Below, piece after piece: positions 24,977 through 33,670 of a stretch of 64,000 nucleotides of DNA. Under the pieces are notes generated by a model. That model saw only the letters and a list, made by a program, of their open reading frames with translations, was not told where the DNA came from and did no database searches. The position numbers and the translations under genes were made by a program. The stretch covers positions 1-64,000 of the forward strand of contig JBCCAA010000004.1 in assembly GCA_039815055.1 (NCBI GenBank). The letters are read 5' to 3'. The DNA comes from UBA5336 sp039815055 (GTDB lineage: Bacteria; Pseudomonadota; Alphaproteobacteria; Caulobacterales; Hyphomonadaceae). Position 1 is the stretch's first letter; every line of letters begins with the position of its first letter.

Positions 24977-25714
24977 ATGTTTTCATTGGAAGGTCGAACC
25001 GCCCTCGTCACCGGCGCATCTGGCGGCATTGGACGGGAAATCGCCAAGGCGCTGTCCACGGCCGGTGCGAAAGTCGCCCTGTCCGGCACGCGTGAGGGCG
25101 TTCTGGAAGAGGTGAAAGCGGATTTGCCGGGCGATAGTGCGGTCGTCACCTGCAACCTGTCTGATACCGCTGAAGTGAACGGTTTGGTGGCAAAAGCCGA
25201 AGAGGCTATCGGACCACTGGATATTCTGGTGGCCAATGCAGGCATTACCCGCGATGGGCTCTTGATGCGTATGAAGGATGAGGACTGGCAGACGGTGATC
25301 GATGTCAATCTCGGAGCCTATTTCCGGATGGCGAAATCAACGCTGAGGGGCATGATGAAGCGCCGCCACGGTCGGATTATCGGCGTCACATCCATCGTCG
25401 GTGTAACGGGAAATCCGGGCCAGGCGAACTATTGCGCCTCCAAGGCGGGCATGATCGGATTCACCAAATCCCTCGCCCAGGAAGTCGCCAGCCGGGGAAT
25501 CACCGCCAACTGCATCGCGCCCGGTTTCATCGAATCGCCCATGACCGATGTGCTGCCAGATGCTCAAAAAGAGGCGCTTCTCGGCCAGATTCCCACAGGT
25601 CGTTTGGGCCAGGGCAGCGACATTGCAAATGCCTGCGTCTACCTCGCCAGCGCCGAAGCTTCATATGTCACAGGGCAAACGCTGCACGTGAATGGCGGCA
25701 TGGCCATGATCTAA
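24977..25714 (+). CDS. fabG: 3-oxoacyl-ACP reductase
   Basis: NADPH-dependent reduction of 3-ketoacyl-ACP in fatty-acid elongation. It is a 245-residue classical SDR with TGASGGIGREIA (the cofactor loop), NAGITRDGLLMRM, catalytic Ser in ITGVTS-type IIGVTSIVG, NYCASKAGM (Tyr-x3-Lys) and IAPGFIESPMTD. It ends VTGQTLHVNGGMAM, which is diagnostic for FabG. It starts 5 bp after fabD. Confidence 0.97.
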   Translation: MFSLEGRTALVTGASGGIGREIAKALSTAGAKVALSGTREGVLEEVKADLPGDSAVVTCNLSDTAEVNGLVAKAEEAIGPLDILVANAGITRDGLLMRMKDEDWQTVIDVNLGAYFRMAKSTLRGMMKRRHGRIIGVTSIVGVTGNPGQANYCASKAGMIGFTKSLAQEVASRGITANCIAPGFIESPMTDVLPDAQKEALLGQIPTGRLGQGSDIANACVYLASAEASYVTGQTLHVNGGMAMI

Positions 25715-25829
25715 TTCAAGGTGGCCAAAGCAGCGTCAACCGCTTGTCCCAGCGATAAAGTGTGTGCTAGGCGCAACACCAAGGCCTGAATACAGGTCCC
25801 TTATCAGACATCAGAACAAGAGGTGCCAA

Positions 25830-26066
25830 ATGTCTGACGTGTTAGAGCGTGTCAAAAAGATCGTCGTAGAGAATCTCGACGTAGAAGCAGACAAAGTCGC
25901 AGAAGGCGCAAGCTTCATCGACGACCTCGGCGCCGACAGTCTCGACCTTGTCGAGCTGGTCATGGCTTTCGAGGAAGAGTTCAATATTGAAATCCCAGAC
26001 GACGTGCAGGAGAACATCCGCACGGTCGGTGATGCTGTGAAGCACATCAACGAGCACATTTCCTAA
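25830..26066 (+). CDS. acpP: Acyl carrier protein
   Basis: Carries fatty-acyl intermediates on 4'-phosphopantetheine. It has 78 residues and is acidic. The attachment Ser is in DDLGADSLDLVELVMA. The helices and the ending VGDAVKHINEH are as in E. coli AcpP. The ATG at 25830 follows AAGAGG; the frame's upstream extension has no similarity. The 115-bp gap after fabG holds a TTGTCC (about 25743) that could be the -35 of a separate acpP promoter. Confidence 0.98.
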   Translation: MSDVLERVKKIVVENLDVEADKVAEGASFIDDLGADSLDLVELVMAFEEEFNIEIPDDVQENIRTVGDAVKHINEHIS

Positions 26067-26088
26067 ATTACAAAACCTAGGAGGCTCC

Positions 26089-27369
26089 ATGCGCCGGGTC
26101 GTCATCACTGGAATCGGTCTTGTTTCTCCGCTTGCAAATGGGCGAGAGGCCACCTGGTCCCGGTTGATTGAAGGACGTTCCGGCGCGGGCCCCATCGATC
26201 TGTTCGACACAGCCAGCGTGCCGTGCAAAATTGCATTTCAGGTGCCTTGGTCATCTGGACGTGGTGGCGGCGAGGGCGATGAACACGCCTTTGATCCCGA
26301 TCAAACCGCTAGCGCCAAGGAACGTCGGCGTATTGATGAATTCATCCTGTACGCGATGGCCGCCGCCGATGAGGCTTTGGAAGACGCCAACTGGAAGCCA
26401 GAAAGCGACCATGATCAGCAGCGTTCCGGCGTTCTGATCGGCTCTGGCATTGGCGGTCTTCAATCCATCTATGACACGGCGATTACGCTCCATACCCAGG
26501 GCGCTCGCCGTGTCAGCCCCTTCTTCATCCCGTCAGCGCTGATCAATTTGGCCTCCGGTCAGGTCTCGATCCGCCACGGCCTCAAGGGACCCAACCACTC
26601 TGTAGTCACTGCATGTGCGACCGGCGCCCATGCCATCGGCGACTCCACCCGCCTGATCCAGGCTGGAGACGCGGACGTCATGGTGGCCGGCGGAGCAGAA
26701 GCCGTCATCTGCGAGCTGGGGATCGCCGGATTCTGCGCGGCCAAAGCCATGTCCACCAATTTCAATGAGACGCCTGAGAAAGCGTCGCGTCCCTATGACG
26801 CCGACCGTGATGGCTTTGTCATGGGCGAAGGCGCTGCTGTCGTGATCCTTGAGGATTACGAGCACGCCAAAGCCCGCGGCGCGAACATCTATGCCGAAGT
26901 CAAAGGCTATGGCCTGACGGGTGATGCCTACCACATCACCGCGCCGGCTGAGGGATCTGAAGGTGGCTACAGGGCGATGGAAATGGCACTCAACCATTCC
27001 GGGCTCGACGTCAGCGATATCGACTATGTGAACGCCCATGGCACCTCAACGCCGAAGGGTGATGAAGGCGAGGTTGGCGCCGTCGAGCGTATTTTCGGCG
27101 ACCATTCCAAGAACCTGTCGCTTTCATCGACGAAGTCGGCCGTCGGCCACCAGCTCGGTGCAGCTGGCGCTATTGAGGCGGCGTTTTGCGCCCTGGCCAT
27201 CCGAGACAGCGTGATGCCGCCGACCCTGAACCTCGACAATCCAAGCGTTGATACCGTCATCGACCTCATCCCACATGAGGCAAAACGTGCACCCGTCCGC
27301 GCAGCCATGACCAATTCCTTTGGTTTCGGTGGGACAAATGCCTGTTTGATCCTGCAGGCCGTTGAGTAG
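26089..27369 (+). CDS. fabF: 3-oxoacyl-ACP synthase II
   Basis: Condenses acyl-ACP with malonyl-ACP. It has 426 residues with the Cys-His-His triad: VTACATGAHAIGDS (Cys), VNAHGTSTPKGDEGE (His) and STKSAVGHQLGAAG (His, with the Lys). It opens RRVVITGIGLVSPLANG. An insertion near residues 45-75 (GRGGGEGDEHAFDPDQ) is a little longer than in E. coli. The ATG follows AGGAGG, and it lies 22 bp after acpP. Confidence 0.97.
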   Translation: MRRVVITGIGLVSPLANGREATWSRLIEGRSGAGPIDLFDTASVPCKIAFQVPWSSGRGGGEGDEHAFDPDQTASAKERRRIDEFILYAMAAADEALEDANWKPESDHDQQRSGVLIGSGIGGLQSIYDTAITLHTQGARRVSPFFIPSALINLASGQVSIRHGLKGPNHSVVTACATGAHAIGDSTRLIQAGDADVMVAGGAEAVICELGIAGFCAAKAMSTNFNETPEKASRPYDADRDGFVMGEGAAVVILEDYEHAKARGANIYAEVKGYGLTGDAYHITAPAEGSEGGYRAMEMALNHSGLDVSDIDYVNAHGTSTPKGDEGEVGAVERIFGDHSKNLSLSSTKSAVGHQLGAAGAIEAAFCALAIRDSVMPPTLNLDNPSVDTVIDLIPHEAKRAPVRAAMTNSFGFGGTNACLILQAVE

Positions 27370-27411
27370 ACTGCCTGACGCTTGAGGTGTTGAGCGGCGC
27401 GGAGCAGTAGA

Positions 27412-28437
27412 ATGCGGTTTCTGAAAGCCCTTTTTGGTATTGTTGTTGTCCTCGCCATTCTTGGCGCCGCCGCAGGGGGCGTCGGCTGGGTCTGGTTCCA
27501 GAACGAGATTGTTAAGGACGGCCCCCTTGCAACCGATACGGTGTTCAGCGTAACGGCCGGGGAAACCCTCATCAGTGTTGCGAGCCGCGCCGAAACCGAC
27601 GGCATTATTTCCGATGACCTTCTGCTTCGCCTCCACGCCCGTTTCAATGGTGAGGAAACCGCTATCAAGGTCGGGGAATTTTCCGTTCCGGCCGCAGTCA
27701 GCACAAGCGGTTTTCTATCCTTGTTGGTGGCCGGCGATGTCATTCAATACACGATCACCTTGCCAGAGGGGCTTACGACCGCGCAGATCCTGAACCGGAT
27801 CGATGGCGATGATCGCCTTCTCGGTGAGCTGCCTGATCCTTTACCCGTCGAAGGCAGTCTTCTGCCTGAAACTTACGCTTTTACGCGAGACACCAAAAAA
27901 TCTGAGCTGATCGATCGCATGACGGGCGCTCAGGAGACCCTGATGGATAACACTTGGCCGGATCGGGCCGATAATCTTCCCATTTCCAGCCGGCAGGAGG
28001 CCCTAACCCTCGCCAGCATCGTTCAAAAAGAGGCCGCCGGCCAAGACGAGTATGGAAATGTCGCCAGCGTGTTCATCAATCGTCTTGAGCGCGGCATGAA
28101 ACTGGAGACCGATGTCAGTGTCCATTACGGCGTTAATGGCGGTGAACCACTGTATAACCGGCAAGGACAACGCCGCACGCTATACCGCTCGGAACTGGAC
28201 CGGGACACACCCTACAACACCTATACCCGAACCGGACTGCCTCCGACGCCCATCGCCAATCCTGGCGCAGACGCGATCCAGGCCGTGCTCAACCCACCGG
28301 AAACCGACTATATTTTCTTCGTCGCCAGCGGCACTACCGGATCTGTCTTCTCGACCAACTATCGTGACCATCAGCGCGCTGTTGCGGACTATAGAGCGTA
28401 TGAGCGCGCCGAGATTGAACGCGAGCGGTCCAACTGA
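27412..28437 (+). CDS. mltG: Endolytic murein transglycosylase MltG
   Basis: Cleaves nascent peptidoglycan glycan strands and so sets their length. It has 341 residues: an N-terminal membrane helix (about 4-29), a LysM-like region (VTAGETLISVASRAE), then the YceG catalytic domain. The catalytic Glu is in LASIVQKEAAG. The motifs VFINRLERGMKLETDVSVHYG, TGLPPTPIANPG and YIFFVASGTTG are typical. It lies 42 bp after fabF and overlaps the yicC start by one base. Confidence 0.95.
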   Translation: MRFLKALFGIVVVLAILGAAAGGVGWVWFQNEIVKDGPLATDTVFSVTAGETLISVASRAETDGIISDDLLLRLHARFNGEETAIKVGEFSVPAAVSTSGFLSLLVAGDVIQYTITLPEGLTTAQILNRIDGDDRLLGELPDPLPVEGSLLPETYAFTRDTKKSELIDRMTGAQETLMDNTWPDRADNLPISSRQEALTLASIVQKEAAGQDEYGNVASVFINRLERGMKLETDVSVHYGVNGGEPLYNRQGQRRTLYRSELDRDTPYNTYTRTGLPPTPIANPGADAIQAVLNPPETDYIFFVASGTTGSVFSTNYRDHQRAVADYRAYERAEIERERSN

Positions 28438-29327
28438 TGACGGTGATATCCTCCATGACGGGGTTCGGCAGCGCCCGCGGCAGCGCCGATTGGGGCAACT
28501 GGTCTGTGGAGGCCAGGAGCGTAAACGGACGCGGCCTCGACGTACGCGTGTCCTGTCCCCAAGGCTTTGAGACTCTCGACCGCCATGCCAAAGCCGCCGC
28601 TGCACAGCAGTTCAAACGCGGCAATCTTCAGATCGCCATTCGAATAGAAGGTGCCGGCGCCAACGACCAATTGACGATCAATCGCCCTGCCCTTCAAAGC
28701 CTTGTTGATGAAGCCATCGCGCAGAGTGACGATGTGGCGCTGTCTGGCCAGGCGCTTGCGACCCTCTTGACCGTGCGCGGCATCGTGGACACGCAAACGT
28801 CAGATCTGTCTGCTTTGGCCGACAACAAAAACACCCTGGACGCGATTACTGCGGCCATTGATACCGCGATTGCTCAGCTGTCTGATATGCGGGCCACTGA
28901 AGGACGTGCCCTAACCGGCGTCTTTGCAGACCTTGTGTCTGAGTTTCGCAAAGCGACTTTGATGGCTTCAAGCGCGGCCATAGCTCAGCCGGGCCTTCTG
29001 AAAACGCGTCTGGAAGGCCAGCTTGCCGAGCTTGGCGCCTCTGATCAGATCGACGGTGACCGCCTGGCCGCAGAGATCGCTATGACTGTGGCAAAGGCCG
29101 ATGTTCGCGAGGAGCTGGACCGACTGTCTGCTCACCTCGATCAGGCCGAATCGCTGCTCGCTGCCGGCAGCCCGTGTGGGCGCAAGCTGGACTTTCTCAG
29201 CCAGGAATTAGGCCGTGAAATCAACACCTTGTGTTCAAAGTCTGCCAGCCTGGACTTGACCAATGTCGGGCTCGCCCTGAAAGCCTTGAACGATCAGTTC
29301 AAGGAGCAGGCGGCCAATGTCGAATAA
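28437..29327 (+). CDS. YicC-family endoribonuclease
   Basis: A member of the YicC/YloC family, shown in E. coli to cleave RNA. It has 296 residues. The N-domain opens ISSMTGFGSARG and has VNGRGLDVRVSCPQGF. The C-terminal DUF1732 domain has LDQAESLLAAGSPCGRKLDFLSQELGREINTLCSKS (cited here by its pieces CGRKLDFLSQELGREINT). It lies between mltG and gmk, the usual place in alphaproteobacteria, and its 3' end overlaps the gmk start by 11 bp, so translation is probably coupled. Confidence 0.93.
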   Translation: MTVISSMTGFGSARGSADWGNWSVEARSVNGRGLDVRVSCPQGFETLDRHAKAAAAQQFKRGNLQIAIRIEGAGANDQLTINRPALQSLVDEAIAQSDDVALSGQALATLLTVRGIVDTQTSDLSALADNKNTLDAITAAIDTAIAQLSDMRATEGRALTGVFADLVSEFRKATLMASSAAIAQPGLLKTRLEGQLAELGASDQIDGDRLAAEIAMTVAKADVREELDRLSAHLDQAESLLAAGSPCGRKLDFLSQELGREINTLCSKSASLDLTNVGLALKALNDQFKEQAANVE

Positions 29328-29955
29328 ACGCCCCCCGCGCCGGGGTCTTATGCTCGTTATTTCGAGCCCGTCCGGGGCGGGCAAGACCACCCTGTCGCGC
29401 CGCCTGATGGATGAGTTCAAGGATGTTGTGCTTTCCGTCTCGGCCACAACACGCGAGCCTCGCCCGGGCGAAGTGGATGGCGAGCACTATCACTTTAAAT
29501 CGCAGGCTGAATTTCGACACATGATCGAAAACGACGCCTTCCTGGAATGGGCAAAAGTGTTCGACCACTATTACGGCACGCCGCGGGCCGACACGGAAGA
29601 TCGACTTCGAGCCGGCAAGGACGTGATCTTTGATGTGGATTGGCAGGGCGCAGATGCCTTGCACGATGAAATGCCCCAGCATTGCGTGTCGGTGTTTGTC
29701 TTGCCGCCCTCCATCACTGCGCTTCAGGACCGGCTGGCCGCCCGCCCGGGCATGACCGATGATCAGGTTGAGCGGCGAATGCGGGACGCCCGAGCCGAGA
29801 TCCGCCATTGGCGACGCTACGACTATTGCGTGGTCAATGATAATCTTGAAACGGCCTATGAAGAGCTGCGCCGGATCTTGCGCGTTGAGCGCATGAAACG
29901 GCTGAGACAGCGCCATCTCGATACGCTGGCGCGAGAGCTCCTAAACGAAGGCTGA
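29317..29955 (+). CDS. gmk: Guanylate kinase
   Basis: Phosphorylates GMP to GDP. It has 212 residues. The P-loop is SSPSGAGKTTLS; the GMP-binding segment has SVSATTREPRPGEVDGEHY and FLEWAKVFDHYYGTPR; the Asp of VIFDVDWQGA binds Mg-ATP. The lid region has RPGMTDDQVERRMRDARAE. It overlaps yicC by 11 bp and its stop shares one base with the next start (TGATG). Confidence 0.97.
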   Translation: MSNKRPPRRGLMLVISSPSGAGKTTLSRRLMDEFKDVVLSVSATTREPRPGEVDGEHYHFKSQAEFRHMIENDAFLEWAKVFDHYYGTPRADTEDRLRAGKDVIFDVDWQGADALHDEMPQHCVSVFVLPPSITALQDRLAARPGMTDDQVERRMRDARAEIRHWRRYDYCVVNDNLETAYEELRRILRVERMKRLRQRHLDTLARELLNEG

Positions 29956-30998
29956 TGCAGACCTTGCCGCGCCTTTGCGTTCTCGATCCCGCACCACTGT
30001 TTGAGGGCCAAACTGCAACACACGCTCTGAATGACACGGTGACCGTCGCGCGCGCCTGTGAAGACATGGGCTATCACAGTTATTGGGTTCAGGAACATCA
30101 CAACACGCCGAGTTTTGCGAGTGTCGCGCCGGAAATCCTGATCGCCCATATTGCCTCGGCGACACAATGGATCAAAGTCGGCGCAGGCGGTGTCATGCTG
30201 CCGAACTACTCGCCTTTGAAGGTGGCCGAGCAGTTCACGACACTCAGCGCGCTCTATCCCGGCCGGATAGAGCTGGGCATCGGGCGCGCGACGGGTGCGG
30301 ACCCACGCACCAGCGCTGCCCTGCTTGGTCCTGGTGCAAAGACTTTCCCGGTGATGACACGGCTGTTGATGGATTGGCTTCTGGATGCTGCTGGCGAGGT
30401 CGCGATACCGGACAATCACCGCGCTGGTGGCATCCATGCACGCCCGTCTGCTCAACGCCCTGACCTGTGGATACTGGCGTCCTCACCCCAGTCAGCGGCT
30501 GTGGCCGGTGCGATGGGCCTGCCCATGGCATTTGCTGACTTTCTGGCGCCGGGCGGTGCAAGGGCGGCAGCCGATGCCTATCGCAGCGCTTTCTCACCGT
30601 CAGCTTTCGCCACGGCCCCAAGATTGGCTTTGGCGCTGGTAGCGTTGGCGGCTGAAACCGAGGCGCGAGCCCATGAACTAGCGAGGCCTGCCACCGCTTG
30701 GAATGCGGTTCGTGCTGCTGGAAAATTCATCCCATTTCCCTCACAACAAGTGGCCGAAAACATCCTTTCGCGCATGCCGCAGGACACAATCGACGCGGCA
30801 GAGTCCCGCTCCATAACGGGTACAGGAGAGATCGTCGCTCAGACGGTGCTGGAGAAAGCCGACGCGTGCGGGGCCGATAGCGTCTACATACTTACGATCG
30901 CGCAGCCCGTTGAAGCCAGAATTCAATCATACAAGGCGATTTCCGACGCCTACTACAATGACGGCCGGGCCACAAACCCGCAGGCGGCACGCCTTTAG
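29955..30998 (+). CDS. Luciferase-like flavin-dependent monooxygenase (LLM class)
   Basis: A predicted FMN/F420-type oxidoreductase of the bacterial luciferase fold, 347 residues. Family segments are DTVTVARACEDMGYHSYWVQEHHNTPSFASVAPEI (in pieces: GYHSYWVQEHHNTP), VGAGGVMLPNYSPLKVAEQF, LYPGRIELGIGRATGADP and the later LWILASSPQSAAVAGAMGLPMAFADF. These match the MsnO8 subgroup. The substrate is unknown. It begins on the last base of gmk and is the last gene of this rightward unit. Confidence 0.9.
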   Translation: MQTLPRLCVLDPAPLFEGQTATHALNDTVTVARACEDMGYHSYWVQEHHNTPSFASVAPEILIAHIASATQWIKVGAGGVMLPNYSPLKVAEQFTTLSALYPGRIELGIGRATGADPRTSAALLGPGAKTFPVMTRLLMDWLLDAAGEVAIPDNHRAGGIHARPSAQRPDLWILASSPQSAAVAGAMGLPMAFADFLAPGGARAAADAYRSAFSPSAFATAPRLALALVALAAETEARAHELARPATAWNAVRAAGKFIPFPSQQVAENILSRMPQDTIDAAESRSITGTGEIVAQTVLEKADACGADSVYILTIAQPVEARIQSYKAISDAYYNDGRATNPQAARL

Positions 30999-31012
30999 CC
31001 AGGGACCAAGCA

Positions 31013-31627
31013 TCAACCAGCAATTCCCATCGCTGCAACGCGCGCGCGCCAGGCGCCCAAATGCGCAAGCTCTTCATGGGGCTTCCACTTCATCACCGCG
31101 CAAAAGCCACACGCCACAAAGGCGATGATATCGGCATAGGAAAACCGGTCGGCGGCGATGAAATCTGTGTTGGCCAGATGCGCGTCGAGGCGTTTCACAA
31201 ACGCTTTGGCGTTCCCCTCTCCCTTGGCGGCCGCTTCAGGTGATTGCGGGTTTTCCAATGGCGCCATCATCGGATGGGTGTTTCGAAACCAAATTGCGAA
31301 CTGAAAAAACCACATGAATTCCACCCGGCGATCCCACATTTCAATCTGCGCCTTTTCCAGTGGCGTTCTCCCAAATAGGTTCGGATCCGGAAAAAGGCCT
31401 TCAAGATAGGTACAGATGGCTCGGCTTTCCGTAATAGAATCGCCATCATCGAGTTGCAGAACAGGCACGTGCGCGAACGGGCTCATCGCCCGGTATTCCG
31501 GCGTCTTGTGGTCCCGGTTCATGATCGAGATCTCTATGATCTCAACCTCATCCAACCGATCTTTGGCGCGTAGGAAGTGGACGACACGCTCTGGGTTAGG
31601 CGCCTTGGGGGCGTGATAGAGTTTCAA
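31013..31627 (-). CDS. Glutathione S-transferase family protein
   Basis: A 204-residue GST: the thioredoxin-like N-domain (about 1-80; MKLYHAPKAPNPERVVHFL, FAHVPVLQLDDG with the cis-Pro, TESRAICTYLEG with the gamma-Glu-binding Glu-Ser) and an all-helical C-domain with FSYADIIAFVACGF. A catalytic Ser/Cys position is not clear; Asn11 of APNPERV may replace it. It lies 9 bp after the TonB receptor gene on the same strand and is probably cotranscribed. Confidence 0.88.
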   Translation of the reverse strand: MKLYHAPKAPNPERVVHFLRAKDRLDEVEIIEISIMNRDHKTPEYRAMSPFAHVPVLQLDDGDSITESRAICTYLEGLFPDPNLFGRTPLEKAQIEMWDRRVEFMWFFQFAIWFRNTHPMMAPLENPQSPEAAAKGEGNAKAFVKRLDAHLANTDFIAADRFSYADIIAFVACGFCAVMKWKPHEELAHLGAWRARVAAMGIAG

Positions 31628-31636
31628 CGGGTTGCC

Positions 31637-33667
31637 TTACTCAAATTGGGCACGCACACCGAGAGTCGCATTTAAAGGCTCGCCCGGAAAATAGCGTTCG
31701 TCGCCAAACGCGAAGTCTGCCCGGTCGGCAAACCGTTCATCGGTCAGGTTACGAACGACGACAAAAGCCTGCCAGCGATCTGATACCTCGTATTCCGCAC
31801 GGGCTGATACCACCAGGTGCCCCGGATAGTCCTGCGTGCCGGCGGGGTTGGTCACATAGTCACCGACATAATCGGCCGTCAGGCTGGTTTGCAGCGCCTC
31901 TATCGGGCGCCAGCGCAGCGTCAGATCAGCGAGCCACTCGGGCGCGGTATCAATTTCACTGCCGCTTGTAATGCTGTTCGAGGCGCTGTTTGTGATGCGG
32001 TCAAACGCGTAAGTCTGGTCCGACCAACTCACCTGCCCGCTCAGTCCGAGCACATCTCCAACAATCACCCAATCGAACGCGGCCTCGACCCCGGAGTGTT
32101 CGGTCGCGCCAAATGGTACATTCAGGCCGTCACTGTCGCGGAAAAAGAAGTTATCTTTCTCCATGTAATAGGCAGCCACATCGAAGACGAGATCACCTGA
32201 AAATGCATTCCCGCGCACACCTATTTCAAGGGAATCCAACGTTTCCGGCTCGACCTCGCCAGGGGCTTGGAGGCTTTGGAGGCGATAGAGATCGCTGGCC
32301 TGCGGTGCGCGTTCGCCGCGCGAATAGTTGGCGTAGTAGCTGAGGTTCTCCACTTCCCAGATGACGCCGAGCTTCGGTGTCAGCAGGTCGAAGCTGTCGA
32401 TCCGATCTGGCGAAACCTGAAACCGGCCAAATGTGCCAGCCGGTATATTGGTCGTATAGTCATAGTGGTGCGTTTCGGCGCGAAGGCCGGCCAGTACAGA
32501 GATATCGTCCGTAACCGCCCAGTTCGCCTCGCCCCAAAGCGCTGCCGCGCGGGTGTCGACCTCATAGTCGTAGTGCCGCCCCTCAGGGAACCTGCTATCG
32601 CCGGGAAAGAAGCCGAACGGCCCCGTCTGGGTCTCTATCAGATATCCAGATGCAAAATCTGTATCCAGACCGAAGCGCACATCCACCGGACCATCTTCAA
32701 ACGGATCATAGCGTACCATCGCGCCCAGCGCGTCATGTCCGTTCTCTTCGATTCCTGGATAGGGGAGGAAATGGAGATTGAAATCCATCTCCTGGGTTCG
32801 TGCGAACGGGATGACGGTCAGTTCGCCATTGCCAACAACGCCAGTGATACGAAGATGCGCGCGGGCACTAAAGGCATCGCGATAGGCTTCGGGATTGGCA
32901 TTGGAGACCGCGATGTCTTCATCTTCATAGGCGTCAGGGCCTTCGATAAACCCGGCGGTTTCCTGATTGAGATTTGAGATAGAGAGGAAGGGTTCTACCG
33001 ACCAATTGCCAAGCGAGTGTGTGTTGGTGAGCGTGAGTTTCTGCTGCTCAAGCCCGGTATTGTCGCGCCAGCCAACCTCATCTTGCAGGCTGAGCGCAGC
33101 GCGAAATCCACTTTCAGTATGGGCGACAAGGTCGCCGCGATATCGGTTGAGCGAGGAGTAGGATGCCGTCAGGTCGAGCGCCTTCTCGTTTTCAGGATAC
33201 CCCTGGATGACATTGATCAGCCCGTGCACTGCATTTGAGCCATATCGCGCGCTGCCGGGCCCGCGGACCACTTCAATGGCGCCAGCTGTCTCGTGATGAA
33301 GTTCAAGAAGACCATTCACATTGCCGAAGGCAGGGGAGCGCACCGGCACGCCATTTTCCATGATCAGGAAACTGCCCTGCCCTGCCCCGCCCGTGAGAAC
33401 CGGAGAGCGGATCGCGATCAAGTGTTCCTGGCCGGAATTGGTGTGGATGTTCACGCCGGGCAGAATATTGAGGATTTCGGCCGGGTGATCGGCGAAGGTC
33501 GAGTTGATAACATCGTCACCAATGTTGGAGACCGAGCCTGGGTCTTCAGCAACCCGATCACCGTAAATCAGGATGGGGTCCAACCGGTCATCGCTCGTGT
33601 CGGTCTGCGCAAAGCCCACGCCAGCCAGTCCGAAACACGCGGCGCTCAAAAATATGGTTTTTCGCAA
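31637..33667 (-). CDS. TonB-dependent outer-membrane receptor, possibly for nucleosides
   Basis: An outer-membrane gated channel of 676 residues: signal peptide (about 1-20, cut after GFAQ), a TonB-box-like DPILIYG near residue 31, a plug domain (about 40-155; VEVVRG-type IEVVRGPGSARYGSNAVHG) and a 22-strand barrel that ends with aromatic FE (VRAQFE), correct for BAM targeting. NLTDERFADRADFAFGDERYFPG near the end is typical. The substrate cannot be read from sequence, but the CNT nucleoside transporter gene lies 3 bp upstream on the same strand. This suggests uptake of nucleosides or nucleic-acid fragments. Confidence 0.92.
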   Translation of the reverse strand: MRKTIFLSAACFGLAGVGFAQTDTSDDRLDPILIYGDRVAEDPGSVSNIGDDVINSTFADHPAEILNILPGVNIHTNSGQEHLIAIRSPVLTGGAGQGSFLIMENGVPVRSPAFGNVNGLLELHHETAGAIEVVRGPGSARYGSNAVHGLINVIQGYPENEKALDLTASYSSLNRYRGDLVAHTESGFRAALSLQDEVGWRDNTGLEQQKLTLTNTHSLGNWSVEPFLSISNLNQETAGFIEGPDAYEDEDIAVSNANPEAYRDAFSARAHLRITGVVGNGELTVIPFARTQEMDFNLHFLPYPGIEENGHDALGAMVRYDPFEDGPVDVRFGLDTDFASGYLIETQTGPFGFFPGDSRFPEGRHYDYEVDTRAAALWGEANWAVTDDISVLAGLRAETHHYDYTTNIPAGTFGRFQVSPDRIDSFDLLTPKLGVIWEVENLSYYANYSRGERAPQASDLYRLQSLQAPGEVEPETLDSLEIGVRGNAFSGDLVFDVAAYYMEKDNFFFRDSDGLNVPFGATEHSGVEAAFDWVIVGDVLGLSGQVSWSDQTYAFDRITNSASNSITSGSEIDTAPEWLADLTLRWRPIEALQTSLTADYVGDYVTNPAGTQDYPGHLVVSARAEYEVSDRWQAFVVVRNLTDERFADRADFAFGDERYFPGEPLNATLGVRAQFE

Positions 33668-33670
33668 ACC